Translations under genes and position numbers: made by a program
Shown here: piece after piece, positions 1 through 5,162 of the stretch
Position numbering within the stretch: position 1 is the first letter of the stretch
Layout of the letters: each line of letters starts with the position of its first letter
Origin: an uncultured Aliiroseovarius sp.
GTDB lineage: Bacteria > Pseudomonadota > Alphaproteobacteria > Rhodobacterales > Rhodobacteraceae
DNA: 5,162 bases
NCBI GenBank assembly: GCA_938023895.1
Contig: CALJDH010000154.1
Span: 1 to 5,162, forward strand
Direction of reading: 5' to 3'
The notes under the pieces: model-generated
Seen by the model: only the letters and a program-made list of their open reading frames with translations
What the model was told of the DNA's origin: nothing
Databases searched by the model: none

Positions 1-158
1 ACACTTTCCAGCATGAAGCTGTCACGCCGGGCCTCGGTCAGTTTCAGCATCAGGCTGACCGGCGTGTCCAGATCCGCGGCTAGACGCGTATAGACCACTT
101 GGTTTTTGCCAGCATTCCAACCGGCTTCGAACTCTTCAAACGAGGGCGTAAGGGCCAT
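1..158 (-). CDS. trpE: Anthranilate synthase component I (TrpE), N-terminal part, cut by the window edge
   Basis: TrpE is the large subunit of anthranilate synthase. It converts chorismate to anthranilate, using ammonia delivered by the TrpG amidotransferase, as the first committed step of tryptophan synthesis in the cytoplasm. Only the first 52 codons are present, beginning MALTPSFEEFEAGWNAG and running off the left edge. The part seen matches the start of the TrpE N-terminal domain: a VVYTRLAADLDTPVSLMLKL stretch and then FMLES at residues 49-52 and just before. This corresponds to the LLES motif which, in enteric TrpE, forms part of the tryptophan feedback site. The chorismate-binding catalytic domain is outside the window. 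The ATG at 156-158 starts 21 bp after the ppiD stop codon, with a GGGAAG purine stretch just upstream as a possible ribosome site. That spacing suggests cotranscription with ppiD. The identification rests on a short fragment, but the fragment is characteristic. Confidence 0.85.
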   Translation of the reverse strand, partial: MALTPSFEEFEAGWNAGKNQVVYTRLAADLDTPVSLMLKLTEARRDSFMLES

Positions 159-179
159 GGATGTCTTCCCGGTCGGAGG

Positions 180-2021
180 TTACTGGAACTGCGCGTTCAC
201 GGCGTTGATCATCGGGCGGTTCAATTCGATCCCCGCCTTGGTCTGAACAGCGCGCGCAAAGGCGTTCTCGATGTCGATGGCGATTTCCTGCGCGGTTTGC
301 GCGGCGAAATTGGCCTTGATCGCGGTGGCTTCATCGCTGTTCTGGTCGACGGGCACAACTGCGTCCAGACGCACAAGGATCACACCGTCAGTCGAGGGCA
401 CAACCTGCCAGTCACCGGCGTCCATCTCGAACACTTCGGTTAGGAATGCAGGCGGGGTGCCTTCGACGAAAGCGTCGCGCTCTTGGCCTTCTTCGACCAC
501 TTCGGTCAGCCCGAGCGAGGCAAGGCTTTCGCCACCTTCCAGCGACGGGATCATCCCGCGGGCTTCCTCGGCCAGCAGCACCAGACGCTTTTCTGCCTGC
601 CAACCCGCTAGCACGGCATCGGTCACTTCGGCCTGATCCTGCACGCGCGACGGCTCCAACGCATCAACCCGCAGGGCAAAGACGCCCCCATCCGACATCA
701 GCGTGATTTCAGGGAAATCGCCGTCAACGGCAGCGCTCGCTGCCTCGCGGAAGGCTTCATAGGCGGCAATGCCGTCCGAGGTCTCGGCAGTCCAGTCGAT
801 CTGTTCCAGCACCATGTTGTGGCTTTCGGTGATCTCTTCCAGCGTCGCGCCACCGGCCATCAGATCATCCAGCTCGGCTACCATGTCGCCCACTCGACGG
901 CGGGCCACATCCGAGGCAAGTTCAGCGTTCAAGTCATCGCGCACGTCTTCGAACGGGGTGTTCTGGGCCACAAGGATGGCGTTCACGCGATAAAGCGCCG
1001 GGCCAAGATCGCTGGGGGCCGGGCCGGCAATTCCGGTTTCGGCCAGCGCAAATACCGCATCCCCAGCCGCACCCAGCTGGGCCTTGGATTGGTCACCCAG
1101 ATCAATGTCCGACAGGGTCAGATCGCGTGCGGTGACCAAGGTTTCAAAGCTGGTGTCGCCTGCGGCAATCGCGTCAGCAGCAGCCTGTGCGTCAGCTTCG
1201 GTCCCGAAGACCAGACGTTCGACCAGACGGCGCTCGGGCTGGTTGTACTGATCCTTGCGCTCGTCGTAGAGCGCTTTGATCTGTGAATCATCCACTTGGA
1301 TCTCGCTGACCAAGGACTGCGGGTCCAGCCACGCATAGGTGATCTTCTTGGTCTCAGGCAGGGTGAAGACCGTCGGGTTCGCGTCGTAATATGCCGTCAG
1401 CTCGGCCTCGGTCGGTCCGGGCAGGGCGGTTGTCAGCTTCGACACGGGCAGTTCGGCCCAAGTGAAGTTCCGCGCCTCGCGTGCGAAGCCATACAGCGTG
1501 TCGACATAGGTGTCGTCAGCGGCAATGCCACTTGTCACGGCAGCTTGCAGGATCTGGCGGCTGACTTCCGAGCGCAGGGACTGTTCGAAACCAGCAGCGG
1601 TCAGCCCCGATTGCTCCAAGGCAAAACGATAACTTTCGCGGTCAAACTGGCCATCCACACCGGCAAAGGCGGGGATGTCCACAATGCGCGCGCGCAGGTG
1701 ATCATCACCGACTGAAATGCCAAGGCGCGCGGTTTCGTCCTCAAGCGCCACAGCGGCGATCACGCGCGCCAACACCTGCTGATCCACGCCGAAGGCCTGC
1801 GCTTGCTGCATGGTCAGACGTTGACCTGTCTGCGCCTCGAACGCGTTCAGTTCGGACTGAAGCTCGCGCGAATAGCGGCGCGCGTCGATCTCGGTGTCGC
1901 CCACCGTGCCAATCGACCGGCCTGAGCCTCCGAAATTCGTGGACCCGAACCCTACGAGTCCCACCATCACCAGACCCATCAGGATCCAACCGAAGGTACG
2001 AGAAGCTTTGCCAGTCGCCAT
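180..2021 (-). CDS. ppiD: PpiD/SurA-like membrane-anchored periplasmic folding factor with a divergent parvulin domain
   Basis: This 613-residue protein has the PpiD layout. It has a short basic N-terminus (K5, R8), one membrane segment at about residues 10-26 (FGWILMGLVMVGLVGFG), and then a long, Ala/Glu/Asp-rich periplasmic part. Residues about 37-160 resemble the SurA/PpiD N-terminal chaperone domain, including IGTVGDTEIDARRYSREL. Residues about 260-352 fit a PpiC-type (parvulin) domain, ending in FALAETGIAGPAPSDLGPALYRV and followed by FEDVRDDL. The C-terminal part (about 440-490) resembles the E. coli PpiD tail (VFALRVDALEPSRV...), and residues 525-555 give another parvulin-tail-like stretch. 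The family helps outer-membrane and periplasmic proteins fold near the Sec translocon. The usual parvulin histidines (RHI and GxHxI positions) are not seen, so a chaperone role is more likely than isomerase activity. I chose the ATG at 2021: it has AGGAAAG about 7 bp upstream and lies about 28 bp from the predicted transcript start. In-frame ATGs at 2039 and 2084 are less likely, and the latter overlaps the -35 box. Which family name applies (PpiD or SurA-like) is less certain than the broad role. Confidence 0.85.
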   Translation of the reverse strand: MATGKASRTFGWILMGLVMVGLVGFGSTNFGGSGRSIGTVGDTEIDARRYSRELQSELNAFEAQTGQRLTMQQAQAFGVDQQVLARVIAAVALEDETARLGISVGDDHLRARIVDIPAFAGVDGQFDRESYRFALEQSGLTAAGFEQSLRSEVSRQILQAAVTSGIAADDTYVDTLYGFAREARNFTWAELPVSKLTTALPGPTEAELTAYYDANPTVFTLPETKKITYAWLDPQSLVSEIQVDDSQIKALYDERKDQYNQPERRLVERLVFGTEADAQAAADAIAAGDTSFETLVTARDLTLSDIDLGDQSKAQLGAAGDAVFALAETGIAGPAPSDLGPALYRVNAILVAQNTPFEDVRDDLNAELASDVARRRVGDMVAELDDLMAGGATLEEITESHNMVLEQIDWTAETSDGIAAYEAFREAASAAVDGDFPEITLMSDGGVFALRVDALEPSRVQDQAEVTDAVLAGWQAEKRLVLLAEEARGMIPSLEGGESLASLGLTEVVEEGQERDAFVEGTPPAFLTEVFEMDAGDWQVVPSTDGVILVRLDAVVPVDQNSDEATAIKANFAAQTAQEIAIDIENAFARAVQTKAGIELNRPMINAVNAQFQ

Positions 2022-2055
2022 GGACGCTTTCCTTTTCATCAGACTGTTAACGGGG

Positions 2056-2084
2056 TTTGTAGGCGGTTCATGACCGATTGCCAA
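2056..2084 (-). promoter_or_regulatory. Candidate sigma-70 promoter for ppiD (and probably trpE)
   Basis: Read on the minus strand, TTGGCA (2084-2079) is followed by a 17-bp spacer and TACAAA (2061-2056). These match the -35 consensus at 5 of 6 positions and the -10 at 4 of 6, with ideal spacing. A start of transcription near 2049 would leave a leader of about 28 nt before the ATG at 2021, enough for the AGGAAAG ribosome site. The spacer carries a short inverted repeat, CGGT-TCATG-ACCG (2064-2076), which could bind a regulator, but this is speculative. The promoter call is from motif matching only. Confidence 0.55.
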
Positions 2085-2088
2085 GCCG

Positions 2089-2100
2089 CCCTGCGCAGGG
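2089..2100. repeat. Perfect 12-bp palindrome CCCTGCGCAGGG between the aminotransferase stop and the ppiD promoter
   Basis: The palindrome CCCTGCGCAGGG lies 2 bp past the aminotransferase TAG stop codon (2103-2105) and 4 bp upstream of the -35 box of the ppiD promoter. It is self-complementary over all 12 bases. As RNA it could make only a short stem with a minimal loop, and no T-run follows on either strand, so it is a poor intrinsic terminator. Its position just upstream of the -35 would suit an activator or repressor site. A chance palindrome in GC-rich DNA is equally possible. Confidence 0.35.
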
Positions 2101-2102
2101 GA

Positions 2103-3281
2103 CTAGGGCTGAAATGCCGCCAGCCGGTCCAGAGCGGTCTGAATGCCTGCCGCATTGATGTTGGCAAAGGCCACACGCAACTGCTGAGCACCGCTTTTGT
2201 CGCCCTCTGGCGTGAACATCGTGCCGGGCAGGGCCAGCAGGCTCGCCTGATTGACCAAGGCCTGCGTCAGCTGGTCCGAGGGCATGTCGAACGGGTGCTG
2301 CAGATAGGCAAAATACGCCCCGCAGCCCATCAATTTCCACCCGCGTTCGGCCAAGGGTGCGAACCCATCGCGCATTGCTTGCGCGCGGGATAGAATTTCG
2401 ATCCGCTCTCCCGCAAGCCACGCGTCCAAATTGCGCAACCCCCAGAGCGCCGCGTGCTGTCCCAGCTGGGCAGGGCAGATGGTCACTGTGTCCAGAAACT
2501 TTTCGATCTCGGCCAGACGCGCAGGCGAGGTCAGCACCGACCCGACCCGGTGGCCCGTCAGGCGATAGGATTTCGAGAATGAATACAGCTGAATGACCGT
2601 ATCGTCCCAGTCGGGATCGCACAGAAGGTCATGCGGTGCCCCATCTTGACTGTGAAAATCGCGATAGGTCTCGTCGATGATCAAGGCAATCCCACGGGCC
2701 CGCGCAAGATCGCGGAAGGTGGCGATCAGATCGGATGGGTACTCCACCCCGGTCGGATTGTTGGGCGTGACCAGCGCAATCGCGCGGGTGCGCGGTGTGA
2801 TCAGCGCCGCGGCTTTGTCCGGATCGGGCAGCAGATCGTCCCCTGTTGCTAGTGGAACCGCCGTGATCCCTCCCATATCTAGCCACATTTTATGATTGAA
2901 ATACCATGGGGTTGGCAGAATGATCTCATCCCCCGGCGCGGCCAGAGTAGCTATCGTCGCCGCAAAAGCCTGATTGCAGCCCGAGGTGATCGCCACATTT
3001 TGCGAGGACACCTCTGCGCCATAATGGCGGTTGATATTGTACGCCAGCTCATCCCGCAGGGCTGGCAGACCCAGAACCGGCCCATAAAGATGGGTTTCCG
3101 GTAGGCGCAACACCGCATCCGCCATCGCCTCGCGCAAGGATTCGGGGGGCGGGTCTACGGGGGCGGCTTGGCTCACATTGATCAGCGGCTGATCAGGCGC
3201 AAAGCTCTTGCCCTCCAACCAGCGCCGCGCCTCCATGACCGGGGGCGAAAGCGTCTTGGCAAGGTTGGGGTTTAAAAGCAT
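2103..3281 (-). CDS. PLP-dependent class I/II aminotransferase (fold type I), substrate unknown
   Basis: This 392-residue protein is a complete aspartate-aminotransferase-fold enzyme, of the usual length for the class I/II family. Such enzymes move an amino group between an amino acid and a 2-oxo acid in the cytoplasm. The expected cofactor residues are all visible: LYG at 65-67, the phosphate-binding SGCNQ at 100-104, W126/Y127 to stack on the pyridine ring, N175 in NNPTG, D203 and Y206 in DETY, the Schiff-base lysine K237 in SFSKSYRLTGHRVG, and R245. R369 in LRVAFAN is the likely substrate alpha-carboxylate arginine. Nothing seen fixes the side-chain specificity. The gene starts 113 bp after tyrS, and the next gene, ppiD, starts 81 bp after its stop. 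The ATG at 3279-3281 has GAGG 6 bp upstream, a good ribosome site. Location between tyrS and trpE hints at aromatic amino acids, but this is weak evidence; aspartate, alanine, methionine or other substrates are possible. Confidence 0.9.
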   Translation of the reverse strand: MLLNPNLAKTLSPPVMEARRWLEGKSFAPDQPLINVSQAAPVDPPPESLREAMADAVLRLPETHLYGPVLGLPALRDELAYNINRHYGAEVSSQNVAITSGCNQAFAATIATLAAPGDEIILPTPWYFNHKMWLDMGGITAVPLATGDDLLPDPDKAAALITPRTRAIALVTPNNPTGVEYPSDLIATFRDLARARGIALIIDETYRDFHSQDGAPHDLLCDPDWDDTVIQLYSFSKSYRLTGHRVGSVLTSPARLAEIEKFLDTVTICPAQLGQHAALWGLRNLDAWLAGERIEILSRAQAMRDGFAPLAERGWKLMGCGAYFAYLQHPFDMPSDQLTQALVNQASLLALPGTMFTPEGDKSGAQQLRVAFANINAAGIQTALDRLAAFQP

Positions 3282-3326
3282 CTGGGGCCTCGTTCAAAGA
3301 GATTCAACGCGAGCCTACCAACGACA

Positions 3327-3358
3327 AAGGGGCGCGACAATCCATGTCTACGCCCCTT
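3327..3358 (-). terminator. Hairpin after tyrS, possible terminator or attenuator
   Basis: An inverted repeat in the 113-bp tyrS-aminotransferase gap has outer arms AAGGGGCG (3327-3334) and CGCCCCTT (3351-3358). Inner arms GACA (3336-3339) and TGTC (3345-3348) flank a 5-nt loop, with a small 1x2 internal loop between the two stems: 12 base pairs in all. It begins 37 bp past the tyrS stop codon. On the minus strand, the direction of the flanking genes, only a short TTT then GTCG follows the stem, so termination would be weak. A better T-run (3362-3366, five Ts after CGA) lies on the plus-strand side, where no gene is reading through from nearby. The rest of the gap shows no clear promoter for the aminotransferase. 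Confidence 0.5.
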
Positions 3359-3394
3359 CGATTTTTGAGTCTGTGATCCGTGAAAAGTGCCGGA

Positions 3395-4648
3395 TCAGCC
3401 TTCCAGAACCACCAGCGCGTGACGCTTCTTGCCCGCCGACAGTTTCATCGGCTCTGTCAACTCATCTGCACCAATCATCCGGACGTCCGTCAAGGCTTCA
3501 TCATTCACCTTGGCACCGTTCTCGGCGATCAGGCGCTTGGCTTCCTTGCCCGATTTCACCAGCCCCGCCTTCACGAAAAGCTGAATGATTGAAATCCCGT
3601 CGCCCAGATCCGCCGCAGACAGCGCGACAGTTGGCAGGTCGTCGCCTGTGCCGCCCTTCTCAAAAACTTCGCGCGCGGTGGCTTCGGCTGCTGCCGCGGC
3701 CTCGGCGCCATGGGCCAGCGTGGTTACTTCGTTCGCCAACACGATCTTCGCATCGTTGATCGCCTGACCTTCCAGCGCGCCCAAACGGTCGCATTCTTCG
3801 ATCGGAAGCTCGGTATAAAGCTTCAGGAACCGGCCCACGTCGGCGTCCGTCGTGTTGCGCCAGAACTGCCAGAATTCGTAGGGCGACAGCATGTCCGCAT
3901 TCAGCCAAATAGCACCATTCAGAGACTTGCCCATTTTCTTGCCGTCCGAGGTCGTCAGAAGCGGCGAGGTCAGGCCAAAAATCTGGCTGTCGAGCACGCG
4001 GCGGGTCAAGTCGATCCCGTTTACGATGTTGCCCCACTGGTCCGAGCCACCCATCTGCAAGAGACAGCCATAGCGGCGGTTCAGTTCGAGGAAGTCATAG
4101 GCCTGCAGGATCATGTAGTTGAACTCAAGGAAGCTCAGGCTCTGTTCGCGATCCAGACGCGATTTTACGCTTTCAAACGACAGCATGCGGTTGACCGAGA
4201 AGTGCCGCCCGATGTCGCGCAGGAAATCGAGGTAGTTCAGATCGTCCAACCACTCGGCATTGTTCAGCATAAGCGCCTTGGTCGGGCCTTCGCTGTCATA
4301 GTCGATGTAGCTGGCAAACACCTTCTTGATGCCGGCAATATTGTCGTCGATTTGGTCTGGCGTCAGCAGCGGACGCTCGTCTGCGCGGAAGGACGGGTCA
4401 CCCACTTTGGTCGTGCCGCCGCCCATCAGGGTGATCGGCTGGTGGCCGGTTTTCTGCAACCAACGCAGCATCATGATCTGGATCAGCGACCCCACATGCA
4501 GCGATTTCGCGGTGGCGTCAAAGCCGATATAGGCCGGCACGACACCTTCAACCAAAGCTTCGTCCAGCGACTGATAATCGGTGCAATCGGCCAAGAAGCC
4601 GCGCTCGATCATCACACGCATGAAGTCGGATTTCGGGTGGTAGGTCAT
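3395..4648 (-). CDS. tyrS: Tyrosyl-tRNA synthetase (TyrRS)
   Basis: TyrRS activates tyrosine with ATP and loads it onto tRNA-Tyr in the cytoplasm. The 417-residue product is the normal bacterial length and shows the full class I signature set. Tyrosine-pocket Y40 lies in [12 protein letters not shown]. The HIGH-type motif is HVGS at 51-54. [10 protein letters not shown] is at 84-92. Y178, Q182 and D185 ([10 protein letters not shown]) contact the tyrosine, GGSDQWGN at 200-207 binds the adenylate, and KMGKS at 238-242 stands for KMSKS. An S4-type RNA-binding domain occupies about 350-415 ([18 protein letters not shown]), so the tRNA-binding tail is intact. I chose the ATG at 4646-4648 ([10 protein letters not shown]), which fits remembered relatives. 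An ATG five codons upstream (4661-4663) has AGG directly against it, too close for a ribosome site. The longest frame, to 4786, would overlap the divergent anmK and is rejected. Gene order is divergent from anmK, with the aminotransferase downstream. Confidence 0.97.
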   Translation of the reverse strand: MTYHPKSDFMRVMIERGFLADCTDYQSLDEALVEGVVPAYIGFDATAKSLHVGSLIQIMMLRWLQKTGHQPITLMGGGTTKVGDPSFRADERPLLTPDQIDDNIAGIKKVFASYIDYDSEGPTKALMLNNAEWLDDLNYLDFLRDIGRHFSVNRMLSFESVKSRLDREQSLSFLEFNYMILQAYDFLELNRRYGCLLQMGGSDQWGNIVNGIDLTRRVLDSQIFGLTSPLLTTSDGKKMGKSLNGAIWLNADMLSPYEFWQFWRNTTDADVGRFLKLYTELPIEECDRLGALEGQAINDAKIVLANEVTTLAHGAEAAAAAEATAREVFEKGGTGDDLPTVALSAADLGDGISIIQLFVKAGLVKSGKEAKRLIAENGAKVNDEALTDVRMIGADELTEPMKLSAGKKRHALVVLEG

Positions 4649-4724
4649 CGTATTTCGGTCCATCCTGTCTGCATTGGCCTTCCGTATAGACGCGGGCCGC
4701 CAAAAGGGAAAGAGCGTGTTGGTG
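4649..4724. promoter_or_regulatory. 76-bp divergent intergenic region between tyrS and anmK
   Basis: This gap must hold the start signals for both divergent genes unless one start lies inside the other gene. A TATA core at 4685-4688 reads as TATACG on the minus strand (4688-4683) and TATAGA on the plus strand (4685-4690), so one symmetric element might serve as -10 for both. The -35 matches are poor: TTTCCC (4711-4706) at 17 bp for tyrS and nothing convincing for anmK. Treat this as the probable promoter region, with no precise promoter assigned. A purine-rich AAAAGGGAAAGAG at 4702-4714 is the likely anmK ribosome site. Confidence 0.35.
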
Positions 4725-5162
4725 ATGGCAGGCGAAACAACGAATGAGAAAGGCCCGATTTGGGCGCTGGGGATGATGTCGGGCACTTCGCTGGACGGGG
4801 TGGACGCAGCTCTGGTTCAGACCGATGGTGTATCTATCCATGCGTTCGGCCCGCGTGCCTATGAGGACTACACTAAAGATCAGAGCGCCGATCTGCGGGC
4901 GGCTCTTGGACAGTGGCCCGACGGGCCGGACGTGACACCCGCCGCGCGGGTAAGCGAGGCGGCGCATGTCGCCTTGGCGCGGACGCTGTTGGCGGAAAAG
5001 TCTGCGGATTTAATTGGTTATCACGGACAAACGCTGGCGCATGACCCAGACGGCGGGCGCACGCATCAGGCAGGGGACGGGCAGGTGCTGGCTGATGCGT
5101 TGCACGTGCCGGTGGTCTGGGATTTCCGCAGCGAGGACGTGTTCAAAGGGGGCGAGGGTGCG
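4725..5162 (+). CDS. anmK: Anhydro-N-acetylmuramic acid kinase (AnmK), N-terminal part, cut by the window edge
   Basis: AnmK opens and phosphorylates 1,6-anhydro-N-acetylmuramic acid to MurNAc-6-phosphate in the cytoplasm, allowing cell-wall muropeptide fragments to be recycled. Only the first 146 codons are present, open to the right edge. The identifying motifs are the ATP-binding [15 protein letters not shown] at 16-30, [11 protein letters not shown] at 98-108, [12 protein letters not shown] at 115-126 and [15 protein letters not shown] at 132-146. These occur in the order and spacing of the family. The remaining half, with the rest of the active site, lies beyond the window. The start is uncertain. 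GTG (4716), TTG (4719), GTG (4722) and ATG (4725) are consecutive in-frame codons, and the purine-rich stretch AGGGA (4705-4709) is best spaced for GTG 4716, while GAG (4712-4714) suits ATG 4725. I give the ATG. The gene diverges from tyrS. Confidence 0.92.
   Translation, partial: MAGETTNEKGPIWALGMMSGTSLDGVDAALVQTDGVSIHAFGPRAYEDYTKDQSADLRAALGQWPDGPDVTPAARVSEAAHVALARTLLAEKSADLIGYHGQTLAHDPDGGRTHQAGDGQVLADALHVPVVWDFRSEDVFKGGEGA

Noticed and set aside
2022..2084. Longer ppiD start at the ATG at 2084 (or at 2039)
   Set aside because: The 2084 ATG falls inside the -35 box of the predicted promoter. The 2039 ATG has no ribosome site and would leave a leader of only about 10 nt. The ATG at 2021 has AGGAAAG at proper spacing and puts the basic residues directly before the membrane segment.
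2089..2100. Palindrome as an intrinsic terminator of the aminotransferase
   Set aside because: It leaves almost no loop and is not followed by a T-run on either strand. It is kept only as a possible binding site.
4155..4530. KMGKS and HVGS instead of the textbook KMSKS and HIGH in TyrRS as a sign of unusual function
   Set aside because: Such variants are common in bacterial TyrRS and all substrate-contact residues are in place.
3710..4747. A 345-codon open frame on the plus strand, opposite tyrS
   Set aside because: It is entirely antisense to a complete, motif-rich tyrS, resembles no protein family I know, and is the kind of long frame that GC-rich codon use produces opposite real genes.
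4649..4786. N-terminally extended TyrRS (46 extra residues) starting at 4786
   Set aside because: The extension would overlap the anmK coding sequence and adds residues not found in typical bacterial TyrRS, while the protein from 4648 has the normal length.
1..5162. Mobile elements, CRISPR arrays, tRNA/rRNA genes, riboswitches, toxin-antitoxin or defence genes
   Set aside because: Nearly all of the window is covered by five recognisable housekeeping genes. The four gaps (21-113 bp) hold no array, no transposase fragment, no terminal repeats and no tRNA-like fold that I could see.

Overview
The window looks like an ordinary chromosomal stretch from an alphaproteobacterium, most likely of the Rhodobacteraceae/Roseobacter group. 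The base composition is moderately GC-rich and every gene uses GC-rich codons. The TyrRS N-terminus and the chromosomal pairing of anmK with tyrS also resemble members of that group. This placement rests on remembered resemblance, not on a search.

Layout. Four genes run right to left on the minus strand: tyrS (tyrosyl-tRNA synthetase, 4648-3395), a fold-type I PLP-dependent aminotransferase of unknown substrate (3281-2103), a PpiD/SurA-like membrane-anchored periplasmic folding factor (2021-180), and the first 52 codons of trpE (anthranilate synthase component I, from 158 off the left edge). On the plus strand, at the right edge, the first 146 codons of anmK (anhydro-N-acetylmuramic acid kinase) diverge from tyrS. 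Coding density is high. The only gene-free gaps are 76 bp (anmK/tyrS), 113 bp (tyrS/aminotransferase), 81 bp (aminotransferase/ppiD) and 21 bp (ppiD/trpE).

Transcription. A good sigma-70-type promoter (TTGGCA, 17 bp spacer, TACAAA) lies in the 81-bp gap and points at ppiD. It also settles the ppiD start: the longest reading frame would begin within the -35 box. With only 21 bp between ppiD and trpE, the two probably share a transcript, which leaves no room for a trp leader/attenuator directly before trpE. A 12-bp interrupted hairpin follows tyrS and may end or attenuate its transcript before the aminotransferase.

Biology. The genes are housekeeping functions: tyrosine charging, amino-acid metabolism, envelope protein folding, tryptophan synthesis and cell-wall recycling. 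Three of the five (tyrS, aminotransferase, trpE) touch amino-acid metabolism, but a shared pathway is not shown. I found no mobile element, CRISPR array, RNA gene or defence system, and no sign of a new system. The points most worth a look are the loss of recognisable parvulin active-site histidines in the PpiD-like protein, the promoter architecture before ppiD-trpE, and the run of four consecutive in-frame start codons at anmK.
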